From contig CAWIVN010000004.1 in the NCBI GenBank assembly GCA_963839515.1, forward strand, positions 1 to 64,000: a stretch of DNA of 64,000 nucleotides. The letters run 5' to 3'. Shown here in pieces: positions 1-10,081 of this stretch. Below the pieces are notes generated by a model. It made no database searches and was not told the origin of the DNA. It was given only the letters and a program-made list of their open reading frames with translations. Origin of the DNA: Fredericiella sp963839515 (GTDB taxonomy: Bacteria; Chloroflexota; Anaerolineae; Caldilineales; Caldilineaceae). The first letter of the stretch is position 1; every line of letters starts with the position of its first letter. A program made the translations under genes and the position numbers.

Positions 1-438
1 ATATTCAATCGGGTCTGCTCGGCTCTAATCACATGCAGAATCTACGAGTTCTTTGCAGGCGCTGTCATGTGCTGCGAGCGGATTTTCGACATCGGGGTAT
101 GGTCGCTAGAGCGTTGCGGGATGGTGTTATTCCGGCGGATTGGAGATCACTGGTGTGGGAGGGGTGAAGTAGCTATGGTGAGAGCAGAGAATCCAAGTGT
201 TGTGTTACTTGGCCGGTACCAAGGCCGATGGGAGTAGTGACGCAGATTTGTTGGCTCGACAGTCGGACAACCAGGGTCTGAGATGAGGTTCAATTCCCAC
301 ACTGTCAGTTAGCCCATTTGGGCATACCCGGCTCGGTTCGGTGCAGATAGGCTTGGCATGGTCCGTGCATGGTAGTGCGAGGTAAGGCTTGGTACTGGAC
401 ATGAACCGGAATGAGGCTAATAACGAAAGCACATCGTT
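1..438. other. Left-edge region without a convincing gene
   Basis: No reading frame here resembles a known protein, and the short ones lack good ribosome binding sites. A T-arm-like string (GGTTCAATTCC, 287-297) sits in a stretch that does not fold into a full tRNA. The region presumably belongs to the transposon interior, because neither an inverted copy of the terminal TnsB-type sites nor a TGTAGA end is visible. Confidence 0.5.
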
Positions 439-1413
439 CTAGTCATTAGTTGATGGATAGATGCCAGGCTGCGCTTGCTGTAGAGCTTGTCGGATTTCTG
501 AGCGCATAAGTTGGAGCCATTCATTTGAATCAGACTCTAGGAAGCTGAACCAACATGCAATCTTGACGAACAGAGAAAGCAATTGGGCTTTCTCTGGCGA
601 GAACTGCCTCTCTTGTGTGGTGTCAAAATCGTTCGCGCTGACACGTTCAGCGACAGCAAGAATACCAATAAGATCAAGTTGTAATTGGGTTTCAAGTTTG
701 GCAAGGTCATCCAGCCTGATGCGGTCTCGTGTATGACTCTGAAGGCGCCGCAGAATTTCTTTACCTTGGCGATCGAGCCTCTGGAGAATCTTTCTATCGT
801 AAGATATCTCTTCCAGCAACAGCTGGACATCTCCGTGGATCACGTGACCGCCAAGTTGATATATCATTGGCACCACCACCATTGCCCGATTGGCAGGCAG
901 TCCAAGCATTAAGTGCAACGGGTTGTGCTTCACAAGAACGAAAACAGCGAAGTGGTGGAGGAATTCCTTCGATACCGGGTCGTCACCAGTGTCATTTATG
1001 TGCATAATCAGTTTATTGAGCCAACGAACCACTAAGTCTTTCGCTTGCTGCTGGTTGGTCTGGAATAACAACACAAAGGCGGCAGCGTCTTCGCTGGATA
1101 CCTGCCTAGGAAGTGCATTGACGGAAGATTCTGTGGGCATGGGTGGTTGCGTTCTGGGTACTTTGACCAACTCGGTCAAGGGAATTCGCAAGCCCCGGCT
1201 TAACTGGATGGCTGTGTCAAGCGTGAGTTGAATCGAATCATTCTCTACGCGGCTAATCGTCGCAATATCAACGCCCACCATGGCGTTTAGTTGATCCATC
1301 GAAAGGGCGAGCGCCTTCCTGCGGTTGCGGAGCTTTTCTCCCAGGCTCGTGGGCGGATAGTGTTCCATTGGGCTGTCACCAGCCACTGGCTTTACGTTTT
1401 TTGCTCTTGACAT
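439..1413 (-). CDS. XRE-family helix-turn-helix regulator of the transposon
   Basis: The 324-residue protein has an HTH_3/XRE DNA-binding domain near residues 24-78 (SLGEKLRNRRKALALSMDQL, then IATISRVEN as the recognition helix). A long alpha-helical C-terminal region of about 230 residues follows that I do not recognise. I chose the ATG at 1413 because it puts the HTH close to the N-terminus; an upstream in-frame ATG at 1566 would add 51 residues of non-domain sequence. The gene is divergent from the transposase gene across a 329-bp gap holding repeated TGATCA sites. XRE-type repressors control transposition and homing-guide expression in several CAST families, so regulation of this element is the likely role, but this is inferred from position only. 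Unlike most of its neighbours it has no frameshift. Confidence 0.8.
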   Translation of the reverse strand: MSRAKNVKPVAGDSPMEHYPPTSLGEKLRNRRKALALSMDQLNAMVGVDIATISRVENDSIQLTLDTAIQLSRGLRIPLTELVKVPRTQPPMPTESSVNALPRQVSSEDAAAFVLLFQTNQQQAKDLVVRWLNKLIMHINDTGDDPVSKEFLHHFAVFVLVKHNPLHLMLGLPANRAMVVVPMIYQLGGHVIHGDVQLLLEEISYDRKILQRLDRQGKEILRRLQSHTRDRIRLDDLAKLETQLQLDLIGILAVAERVSANDFDTTQERQFSPEKAQLLSLFVKIACWFSFLESDSNEWLQLMRSEIRQALQQAQPGIYPSTND

Positions 1414-1448
1414 GATAAGAGGTGAGTGATATATTGATGTATGCACGT

Positions 1449-1493
1449 TGATCAAGGAATAGTGATCATACTCTGGTAATAACCTGATCATAC
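1449..1493. promoter_or_regulatory. Putative operator: three TGATCA palindromes between xre and the transposase
   Basis: Three TGATCA hexamers lie at 1449, 1463 and 1485. The last two are part of a 9-bp direct repeat (TGATCATAC) spaced 22 bp, about two helical turns. They sit just upstream of the XRE start on the minus strand and upstream of the transposase gene on the plus strand, where a repressor would control both. Binding by the XRE protein is inferred from position and symmetry. Confidence 0.4.
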
Positions 1494-1899
1494 CACGATA
1501 GCACCGTAGTAGCACCAGCCAATTTGAAACACAAGCTGCTTTTATATGGAGGGTTTCGTTCTCCATTTGGCACTTTTCGAGTTCGTTGCCAGCAACGGCA
1601 GTCCGGCTCCCAATAGTATCTACGGACGGCGACAGATACCAGTTCGATCAGTTTCACCTAATTACGTTCATTTGATCTGCCCACAACAGCGTTTCGGTGC
1701 CTGGCGTGTCAATTGCCGTACTCTGGCTGTAGGAGAGGCGAAGTGAGCAACGATCATGAGATGTTTGATCTTGAGTCGGCAAGGCAGGCTGAGGCTCGTC
1801 GCCGGTTGCGAGTTCTTGGATACCTCATCGACGAGCCCTACAGTTATTACCGATTTGAAGAACGTTCCTGGGAGACTCAAGTTCCAGTTAAGGTTCTAA

Positions 1900-2756
1900 G
1901 AAAGTGTTTGAAAAGTAACGGCTGTCAGCCAAAGGGCGGTATAAGTTGTAGTTGTGAAGACACAACTATACCCAAGCGATTTGACTGACAGCCAGTGGAA
2001 CATTATCCAGGAAATGATTCCGCCGGCGAAATCTGGCGGACGACCCCGCAGCCTGGACATGCGGCAGGTTATCAACGGCATCCTGTACGTGACGGTGGGT
2101 GGCATCCAGTGGCGGATGCTGCCGAAGGAGTATCCGAAATGGCAGAGCGTCTACACCTACTTTCGCAACTGGCGTGAGGATGGCATCTGGCAACGGATCC
2201 ACGACACGCTGCGGGCCAAGGTGCGGCGGCGTGCCGGCCGGCACAAGCATGCGACCGCCGGTTCCCTCGATAGCCAGAGTGTCAAGACGACCTCGTTTGC
2301 TGGTGTGCGGGGCTATGATGCGGGCAAGAAGATCAATGGTTCGAAACGGCATCTCCTGGTTGACACCATGGGCTTGCTGTTGGCGGTGCTGGTCACCGCC
2401 GCTTCGGTCCAAGACCGGGACGGTGCCTGCCTCCTGCTCTCCCAGCTGGGTGGCGCCTGCAAGAAACTGCGCCTCATCTGGGTCGACGGTGGCTATCGTG
2501 GCCAACTCCTGGCCTGGGTGGCCGACCATTGTCGCTTTCAGCTCCAGGTCGTCCTCCGTTCCGATGATCACAAGGGCTTCGTTGTCCTGCCCAAACGCTG
2601 GGTGGTCGAGCGTACACTCGCCTGGCTCAATCATAATCGCCGTCTCAACAAGGATTATGAACAGCTTGCCGCAACCAGCGAAACCTTCATCTATATTGCT
2701 ATGATTCGCCTGATGCTACGCCGTTTGGCTCGTAATTGACCTTTTCAAACACTTTC
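1900..2756 (+). mobile_element. IS5-family insertion sequence (IS1031-like) inside the transposase gene
   Basis: The element is bounded by perfect 16-bp inverted repeats (GAAAGTGTTTGAAAAG at 1900-1915 and its complement at 2741-2756) and flanked by a TAA duplication (1897-1899 and 2757-2759). A 3-bp TNA target duplication is characteristic of the IS1031 group of IS5. It encodes one transposase and is complete, so it arrived after the transposon gene had formed. Confidence 0.92.
1954..2739 (+). CDS. IS5-family DDE transposase
   Basis: The 261-residue protein starts with GTG. It has the N-terminal DUF4096-like segment (LTDSQWNIIQEMIPP, VGGIQWRMLPKEYPKW) followed by the DDE_Tnp_1 core. Catalytic residues are visible as the Asp in GSLDSQSVK, the Asp in IWVDGGYRG, and the Glu in VVERTLAWLNHNRRLNKDYE, a classic IS5 signature. 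The gene fills nearly the whole insertion sequence and appears intact. Confidence 0.93.
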   Translation: MKTQLYPSDLTDSQWNIIQEMIPPAKSGGRPRSLDMRQVINGILYVTVGGIQWRMLPKEYPKWQSVYTYFRNWREDGIWQRIHDTLRAKVRRRAGRHKHATAGSLDSQSVKTTSFAGVRGYDAGKKINGSKRHLLVDTMGLLLAVLVTAASVQDRDGACLLLSQLGGACKKLRLIWVDGGYRGQLLAWVADHCRFQLQVVLRSDDHKGFVVLPKRWVVERTLAWLNHNRRLNKDYEQLAATSETFIYIAMIRLMLRRLARN

Positions 2757-4635
2757 TAAGGCAATGGCATTCGGCATATTTACTTGGTGGCGAAGCCGCT
2801 CTCCTTCCTGAGTGGGAGGAACTGCCCGATGCGGTCTGGCAACGAGCGCAAGAGTTGTATGGACGGCTAACACCGTATGTCGACAAGGATCCGATCACTT
2901 ACTATGACATTGCCGACTATGCAGCTAGCCAGCAGTTCAGCACGAGTTCAGCTGAGCGGTGGATTCGAAAGTACTGCATAGGGGGTTTGTGGGGACTGAC
3001 GCCAAAGCATAATCCCCTCAGACCATCAAAGCGGAGTGGCGTGGAGCGGCTCTTGCCAAGCAAAGAAGCCGCTACCGATGCTCAACTTGAGGAAGTGATT
3101 TGCCGCCACGCCCTGATCGAACCTCTTCTACAGAAGAAGAACCTGACTGAGCCCGACGTGATTAAGCGGGCTGAGGAAACAGGTGTTAGCCGCGCCACCC
3201 TTTACACCTATTTATCTGCATTCCGTAGGCATGGGTTCTCTGGTCTGATGCCCAAAGTAAGATCAGATGCTGGTACAACGCGCCTCAGCCCGTTGATGGA
3301 GAATTTAGTTGCATCTATACGTTTGACACACAAGGACTGGCTCCCTAAGGCGGTCCAGGAACTTGCGGCCGAAAAGGCGAATTTGCTGGGTGAGAAGCCA
3401 CCATCAATCTCGCAGGTCCGTTCAATAATCAAAAGTCTCGATCGGTACATCGTACTCATAGCTGATGGCCGCATTGACGAATTTAGAAATCACTATCGGG
3501 CTACAGGTCCTATACACGTCGAAGGAGTCATTTATCAGATCGACCACACGCAAGTGGATGTACTCGTCCTGAGGAAGGCAGCCAAAGGCAAAGGCCGCAT
3601 GAGCATCGGAAAACGCCCCTGGCTAACAAGTGTTATTGATGCGCGTTCCGATTGGTCATCACGACACTGCTTAGTCTCAAGGTTCCGAATCGGCACACAG
3701 TGGCCGCCGTTATTCGCGAGAGCATCATCGCAGAACACGGTGGAATTCCAGATGAAATATGGGTTGACAACGGGAAAGATCTTGTCTCCGTTCATGTTCA
3801 GCTGATGACAAAGGAACTCGGCATCCATTTGCATGTATGCGAACCCAATAATCCACAGGAACGTGGAATCATCGAACGCTTTCATGAAATCTTGGGCACG
3901 GAATGCTGGTCTCGCCTACCAGGATACGTCGGTCGGAACGTAGTAGAGCGGAATCCCACCACGCGTGCCCATCTTACGTTCGAGGAGCTAGAGAAAGTTA
4001 TCAACGAGTTCGTAGCCACACGCAATCGTTCAATCCACAGTGCACTCGGGGTAAGTCCAGTTGAATTCTGGGACAAGAACTGTTTTGCACCGCGTGTGGG
4101 AGACATTCATCAGCTTGATCTCCTGTTGCTCGAAGTCAAACTCCGTATAGTCCAGAGTGATGGAATCCATTTTGTAAGAATTTACATGCATGCAGCACTC
4201 TACGACAAGATAGGCAAGTCAGTAACCCTGCGGTAAATACGCGCTACGGCATTCCAGATACAGTGGAAGTTTATCACGAAGGCCAATGGCTATGCCGTGC
4301 ATACGCCCAAGATACAGAGGAGGGGCGCAAGTTCTCGAGTGAGGGGCTTGGGCTTATGCAACAGCGACAAATGGCACATGCTAAATCGCAAATCACAGAA
4401 GCAAAACAGATGATGCAATCGGTTGATGGGTTGCTCGCTAGCCAACAGGCCAATCACTCAACACCTTCGCATGTGCCCAATGTCTCGACACGTATCCAGT
4501 GAGTGTGAATGCAAACGTATCGCCTGATAATGTTTTACCTGTGCCAAAGTCGAAACCGGCAAAGCAGAAGGGCGATCTGCTGGATTTTATGATCGCAAAA
4601 CAGCAGCAGACTAACGGTAGTCAAGGGGAAACAGC

Positions 4636-5448
4636 ATGAGCACCTTCTATGAGGACCGCCTTCCAGTCGGTCAGCATGATCGAAACGCACAGTGTTCAAC
4701 GCTTTCGGGTATTCATGCAACTGGTAAGAGACCCCAGCCGTAAGCACCCATCAATCTCTACGGTGACGGGTCCGGCTGGCACTGGGAAAACGATCACGCA
4801 TCGCTCATACATAGACATGTTGACCGTGCGGCAAGATTCGGTTCTTCCTGAGGCTGTCTCGATAAAGGTGGCTCATCGAGCCACAGGCAAAGCAGTGGCA
4901 ATGGACATTGGCCGAGCTCTGTTCGATAAATTGAAAGCGCGAACGCTTCTGAGGCCATTAGCGAAGTAGTGTTGTCCATTCAGCGTAACAATTTGAAGCT
5001 CCTGATAGTGGACCAGGCGGATAGCCTTAACGAGGACAGTTTTGAGGTGCTACGTTCGATTTTGATTGGAGTGGCTGCAGTATCGTACTTGTTGGTCTTC
5101 CTAATCTTCTAGACGTTATTGAGAGCAAAGAGAAATTTGCTAGTCGCGTGGCACTGCGAACCGAGTTTGCACCGGTAAGCAGAGATGAGGTCCTGAATAT
5201 TGTGCTGCCGCAACTGATTTTTCCGCGATGGCAGTTTCAGGGTGATAGTGAAACTGACCGTGAGTTAGGTGCGCTTATCTGGGAGCGGGCAGGTTCCAAC
5301 CTGCGCCACATTCGAAACCTTCTTCAGGCCGCAGCGCAACTGGAGAAAACTTGGAGGTGCGGTGATCACCCCAGAGATCATTAAAGAAGCCTTTAGCTAT
5401 TCAGGTTTGAAGTGGGACAAGGTTCGAGTCGCATCGAACGATGGCTGA
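4636..5448 (+). pseudogene. tnsC: TnsC/TniB/MuB-like AAA+ ATPase, frameshifted
   Basis: This is the transposition regulator ATPase that normally bridges target selector and transposase. The ATG at 4636 follows AAGGGGA and opens STFYEDRLPV. The frame then shifts to ETHSVQRFRVFMQLVRDPSRKH with Walker A GPAGTGKT, shifts again into LKLLIVDQADSLNED (Walker B, with Gln where the family usually has Glu), and again into IVLVGLPNLLDVIESKEKF and GSNLRHIRNLLQAAAQ (sensor 2-like). It ends EIIKEAFSYSGLKWDK at 5448. At least three frameshifts separate these blocks. It lies between the transposase and the Mu-C-like ORF on the same strand, matching the usual tnsB-tnsC order. Confidence 0.82.
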
Positions 5449-5513
5449 CGAACCCAGCAGGCACACGCTGAGTGGGCTGTCAGAGCGGATGTCAAACCAG
5501 AGTAGATCTAGTT

Positions 5514-6728
5514 ATGGGTGATATCATTTGTATTTCAAAGTATCTGGACCTGAATCTGTCTTTAGAGACCTGCCAGGAGATTTGCTTTCACGGCCTGAAC
5601 GTGTTCTACGCAGAGGTAGGCAGGGCAAAGCCAGGGTCAGATTCATGCGAGTTGCCAGAGTTGCTAGGCGCTGTACCATCTTGCGGGCAGGACGCGTCCC
5701 TTCCAAACGCCGACACTGTCAGAGAGGTCTTTGCCGGAATGACGACCCGCAGTCTCCAGACCATTCAGTCCCTATACTGCGACCCCGATGGTAGATCGAT
5801 TCGTACTGCGTGTATGATCCTCGACTTGGCGGCCAAAAGGAACGGTGTTCGTTCACTCCACCACGAGGCCGTGACGATCATTTGCCTATATCTCGAGAAG
5901 CGTAGACAAGAGGTGGTTGGAGTATGCATTCGCGTTCGGGACGCAGAGTGGCATGCAGGCTGTTTCTTCCTGCCTTTTCAGGTCGTATTGCCGAGCGGCA
6001 AGCAGTTTTCGCCGGTAATCGCATACATTGTGGATGTTACCTGTGACGAAGTGCTCTCATTTCAGGTCGCCGACTCGGCGGAAGCGCCAATGCCGCTGCA
6101 CTTGCACTGTACGACGCTATTGCTGCGCAGCGTCAGCCGAGTGCAGACGCGCGGGACGCTTGGTGTGGACACTACCGCGTCGGTTCACGCTCGGCCAAGA
6201 GAAGTTTTTGGCATCGGTGGCACAAACTTGTGGCTCACTTGCAATCATCCCTGAGTTGCTGCCCACAGCTGCAGGCCATGAGTCGTCGAAGACCGTCGCG
6301 GAGTGGCGCATGCGTTGGTACGAAGCAGTCAACGAAAGCCAACCTCCGTTGCCCTTAGAGCTACTGGAACTTCGTCTCGATAACACCCTTTTCCGCCTAC
6401 AAGGTTATGGACCCAAACGTCTGAAGACTGAGAAACTGCGGGACTGGTCAGCTCTTAGGGGTTATTCCCGCGATTCAGCCCATGTGTTTCCAGAAATTCG
6501 ACGCTTACTTCCCGTATTTTCTGGGAAAATCGAGAAGGGGGCTGTCTACCATGACGGGCCACACTACACGGCGGAACTGCTTGAGCTTTGGCCTGACTGC
6601 ACGGTACGAATCAGGCGTTCACCGAATCAGAGGCCCGTGCTTGGATATACCTGGACGACGAGATTTTGTGCGAAGCCAATGCCATTGAACTGCGCCGTAA
6701 AGACGGCACCTACCGTTTACATCGGTGA
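5514..6728 (+). pseudogene. Mu-transposase C-terminal-domain-like protein in the tniQ position
   Basis: This roughly 400-residue frame reads GDIICISKYLDLNLSLETCQ, a helical block, then VIAYIVDVTCDEVLSFQVAD. That last block resembles the strand holding an Asp and the (I/V)D..SR..L segment of rve-fold integrases. The C-terminal part (GAVYHDGPHYTAELLELWPD, RRSPN, SEARAWIYLDDEILCEA) resembles the Mu-C beta-barrel. I see no complete DDE triad and no TniQ zinc-binding Cys pairs. At least two frameshifts occur, around 6100-6180 and 6630. It sits between the ATPase and cas6, where CASTs normally encode TniQ. It could be a catalytically inert transposase paralogue serving as adaptor, a second transposase subunit, or a degraded gene of another kind. 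Confidence 0.5.
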
Positions 6729-6737
6729 ATTGGGAGC

Positions 6738-7523
6738 GTGCAAGTGCGTTTTGTTGCCATGACATTCAACTTGGAGTCGACAATCCGTGGTGCATCCCTT
6801 GATCTAGGGGCAGCGCAGCATGCCCATGCAGCCGTACTGAAGTGCATTAGCTCGGTCGACCCAGAACTTGGCAGAACAATCCACGATGAGAAGCGACACA
6901 AATCATTTTCCATCGCATGTATCAAGCGGGGGAGACAGAGAGGAGTCCTCCGTGTGACTTCCTTGGGCGGGAAGGCTTGGCGGCGGCCAATGCACTAACG
7001 ACGTGCCTGTCTAGAACACAGTCGCTGCAGTTAGGATGCGTCTTTGGAGAATCACGGATGTTTGTCTAGGCGGTACCGAATGGACGGGCATAAGTACTTG
7101 GGCTGATCTTACAGATGTCAGTCATGGACGTCACATCTACTTCGATTTTGTTACACCCACGGCATTCACAAAGAGCAACGGGTGGGGGTAAGAAATCTCC
7201 ATATTTTCCCACCGAGGTCGAGGTCTTTGGTCGGCTGGCCGACCGATGGAAGAACTGGGCGGCCTTTATTTCCCAATAGCCTCAATACCTATCTGGTACA
7301 GCGTGGATGCTTTATAGCGGACTTCACTATTTGTTCAGAGACATGGTGGCTGCCCGAGCGCAAACAGAAGGGATTCGTGGGTCGTGTAACATACGAGTGC
7401 GTTAATGCCTCCCCAGTATGCTTAGCAGCACTGCATTGGTTGGCACGTCTTGCCATGTATTCCGGTGTAGGCTATCAAACTCCGCGAGGAATGGGTGCCG
7501 TAATGACAAAGGTGGGCGATTAG
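6738..7523 (+). pseudogene. cas6: Cas6 crRNA endoribonuclease, frameshifted
   Basis: The GTG start at 6738 follows GGGAG. The N-terminus (DLGAAQHAHAAVLKCISSVD, PELGRTIHDEKRHKSFSI) is the Cas6 ferredoxin-like domain with the typical ADPELARRLHD-like segment. The middle (STWADLTDVSHGRHIYFDF then VTPTAF) is the conserved F.SPTAF region, and the C-terminus (GFVGRVTYECVN, LARLAMYSGVGYQTPRGMG) is the Cas6 glycine-rich signature. These blocks lie in three different frames, with shifts near 6945, 7025 and 7180, so the gene is broken even though start and end frames coincide. The span equals 262 codons, a normal Cas6 length. Its product would have processed the array and homing guide downstream. Confidence 0.85.
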
Positions 7524-7570
7524 GAATTGGATTGGACCAATTGGCCGAGTACAAGGTAGTTACAACTGGC

Positions 7571-9082
7571 ATGGAACTTTTCGATTCGGAACATGCTTTG
7601 GGATTCGGCAGTACCTTGGCCGAGTTAGCAGGCGGAACCGTTGAACTTACAAGGAGTGGCCTCTGTTACGACTTTTCAGTGTTGAAGTTGGGACCACGTG
7701 TGCCAGCACGAACGCGACTGGACCAAATCCTAGAACTACCTTCAGGAGCAGCCCTCGAGCACAAACCTGGGCTCGCTCATGCAAATCTTGATGGCCTATT
7801 GACAGCCTGTTTTACATCGCCTGGGGTCCGGGCAGTTTCACTGCAAGATGCTCGGGAGCAAAACGCAAGGCGTCCTGATGTGATACCGAGAGCGATGGCT
7901 AAGGCAAAATCGCTGGTCGACCGACTCGTTAGATACACCTATCGTTGCTCTGGTGTAACGGAGCACTGGTGCCTTCCATTGTTTCGGGAGTATGAGGTAC
8001 AAAGCCCAAAGATACCACTTCCCAGCCCGAGAGCATCAAATTCTATCAGTATCACAATGCCGCTTGAGCCTGCATTTGGCTATGCTGCGCGCCCGACAAG
8101 GGATGATGGTTTCATCAGTGACGCGTACAATGTCGGAATCACTCAAGCCCGATACGCAGGTGTACTCGCCTATATAGGTGCTGCGCAATTTCTCCGCGGT
8201 CAACGGGTTGGCCCAAGGGCTGTTCTATTGTTGGTACCCATTTTCGACAGGCTGATTATTCAGCCGGGCGATGCCTTGCCCGGACTACTGTCGAGTGCGG
8301 ATGGCTGGCGCCGTGCGCTGCTAATCAAGTGGCTGGCCCTTTGGCAAGCATATGGCCACGGTCTGGCGGGAGTGAGCTATCAGGTGCTACAAACTCAAGG
8401 TGTGAAGCAATCAATTTCACTTGAGCGGGGATTTCTGCCCTGTTCATTCCTGGCCGCATTACCCGGCAATGTATCTCATCAGTTATGTGGACGTTGGTCC
8501 AGATTTCTTAGAGGGTTTCATAATGGCAGAGATTGATATTGATCTGCTAGTGGATTTCCTACTGTCTGCGAACCCGACCACTTTTCGTTTTCATTTGCTA
8601 GATGTTGCGGCAAGGTGTGGGCGGTCGACAACATTGTTGTCTGACGGATATCACCTCGAAGAGGTAATGAGCATGATCAGTAATTCAATCCACCAGATGC
8701 TGCTCTATCAACGATAGTCTTTCGTGAGGCAGGAACCCTTCGTTTTGGAAGGAGCCTCCGGCTGCTTGGGGCCCAACAGCCGCATACATTGCGCGAGGCA
8801 ATCGATGAGCTTCAGTCGGCACATGCACTTCATCAGCTTCTGGTGGCGCTAGCGCGATCAACTCAGATGTGTGTGTTGGCCAAGGCTATGTCCGAATTCA
8901 TCATAGTACCTTCTGAAGAAGACCTTGGGTTGTTACTTGAGGACGTCGAACGATTTGGGCTCAAAGATGTTGTTGCGCTACTAATCATCCTTTCTGCCGT
9001 ACGTTACCCATTACGGCGAGAACAGGAGAGTGAAGCGGACAACCTTGAATCCGAACTGGCGGCAGTCACCGCACCGAACTGA
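7571..9082 (+). pseudogene. cas8: Cas8-like large subunit of Cascade, split by frameshifts
   Basis: Three consecutive frames lie between cas6 and cas7: 7571-8536 (321 codons from an ATG), about 8440-8717, and about 8700-9082. Read as one damaged gene they give about 500 residues, the usual size of a type I large subunit, and the order cas6-cas8-cas7-cas5 is the type I-B/I-A arrangement. The first block contains DGLLTACFTSPGVRAVSLQD and LLIKWLALWQAYGHGLAGV. The last contains GTLRFGRSLRLLGAQQP, LHQLLVALARSTQMCVLAKA and VPSEEDLGLLLEDVERFGLK, resembling the helical C-terminus of Cas8a/Cas8b proteins. No diagnostic catalytic motif exists for Cas8, so the call rests on position, length and loose resemblance. 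A separate small subunit could instead be encoded by the last block. Confidence 0.6.
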
Positions 9083-9093
9083 AGGAGATCTCA

Positions 9094-10065
9094 ATGCCAA
9101 ATGATCCATTTGCTCAGCCCGAGGATGCTATAAGGCTGGACAGACCGATTACGGCGTACGAAATATCGCTAAATGCACGTGTCGGCTGGATAGGGCACAG
9201 TATGAGTAACATTGGTAGTAATGGAAGCAACAGGCTAATGCCTCGGCGTCAAATGCTCGCGAGCGGAATTGAGACTGACGCCTGTAGTGGCAGCCTTCTC
9301 AAGCACGAAGGCGCAGAGTCTGTCGCAGAATATCTCGAAGCTGCTGGGCAAACACTCTGCACTGCGTGCGCAAGGCGTGATACTCAACGAGCTGCTAGCT
9401 TGGCCAATGAACCTAATGCAAATCTTGAGATGGAGGAATTGCTGAAATGTGGCTTGTGCGATGTGCATGGCTTCTTGATCCCTGCTAGAAGAGCCGCGCA
9501 AAACGTCGAGGAGCGGAGGAGACGCTCTAAAGCAACTCTTGTTGAGTATGCACTTGCTTTGGCCATACCCGAAAGCTTTGCTGAGACAACACAGGTCCAC
9601 GCTAGGACGGCCAATGAGGACGGAGCCGGCCAAATGATTATGAAAGTGCCATCTCGTTCCGGAATGTATGCTCTTTCAATACGGTACAAGTGCGTAGGAA
9701 TTGGGGTGGATACGAATACCTGGCGCGTTCATGTTGCGGATTCCGAGGTCAGGGCTACGCGGCACAAGTGCGTATTGCGGGCATTGCGAGATCAGGTCCT
9801 GAGTCCCAGCGGCGCATTGACGGCAAGCATGCTTCCACACCTCACCGGCGTTACTGGCGCGATTGTTGTTAAGACCAGTGCTGGGCGAGCACCCACCTGG
9901 TCTGCGCTTGATTCCGACTTTGTGGAAAAACTAGGGAGTATTGCAACCCAGATGCCTGAGGATATTCGTATGTTTCCATTCGATAGCGTAACAAGTTTTG
10001 TCGCGCAAATGGAGTATTTGATTGCGGATTCTCGGCCAAGTCTGCCAAGGATCGGTAGTTGTTAA
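9094..10065 (+). CDS. cas7: Cas7 (DevR/Csa2-family) crRNA-backbone protein
   Basis: This intact 323-residue protein has AAGGAG seven bases before the ATG. It shows hallmarks of the DevR/Cst2/Csa2 Cas7 family: N-terminal EISLNARVGWIGHSMSNIGS, an insertion region ending SGSLLKHEGAESVAEYL, LCDVHGFLIPARRAA, then the lineage motif KATLVEYALALA. The second half reads VPSRSGMYALSIRY and LTASMLPHLTGVTGAIVV. Cas7 multimerises along the crRNA spacer and would carry the homing guide to its target in this element. It begins 11 bp after the cas8-like fragment and ends 16 bp before cas5, consistent with one operon. It is one of the few undamaged genes in the transposon. Confidence 0.88.
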   Translation: MPNDPFAQPEDAIRLDRPITAYEISLNARVGWIGHSMSNIGSNGSNRLMPRRQMLASGIETDACSGSLLKHEGAESVAEYLEAAGQTLCTACARRDTQRAASLANEPNANLEMEELLKCGLCDVHGFLIPARRAAQNVEERRRRSKATLVEYALALAIPESFAETTQVHARTANEDGAGQMIMKVPSRSGMYALSIRYKCVGIGVDTNTWRVHVADSEVRATRHKCVLRALRDQVLSPSGALTASMLPHLTGVTGAIVVKTSAGRAPTWSALDSDFVEKLGSIATQMPEDIRMFPFDSVTSFVAQMEYLIADSRPSLPRIGSC

Positions 10066-10081
10066 GTGTTGGAGTGCTCTC

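Larger units (their letters stand above)
1743..4502 (+). pseudogene. tnsB: TnsB/TniA-type (Mu-like) DDE transposase, broken
   Basis: A GTG start at 1743 follows AGGAG. Removing the 857-bp IS5-type insert and one TAA restores an open frame (VKV-LRQWH) into the rest of the protein. Visible parts in order: a helical N-terminal region, winged-helix-like DNA-binding segments (SSAERWIRKY, TGVSRATLYTYLSAFRRHGF), the rve/DDE core, and a Mu-C beta-barrel (DGIHF... EVYHEGQWLCRA). The core has the first Asp in YQIDHTQVDV, the second in EIWVDNGKDL and the Glu in ERGIIERFHE. A frameshift near 3645 falls between the first and second Asp, and another near 4200-4235 splits the Mu-C domain. The complete catalytic triad shows it was once active. 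No TnsA-like endonuclease domain is fused or adjacent. Confidence 0.88.

Noticed and set aside
238..308. tRNA-like stretch with a T-loop-like GGTTCAATTCC
   Set aside because: The T-stem pairs at only two positions, the acceptor ends pair poorly and no proper anticodon arm forms.
5528..5794. Arg-rich small protein frame
   Set aside because: It overlaps the Mu-C-like gene in another frame and has an unnatural Arg-rich composition.
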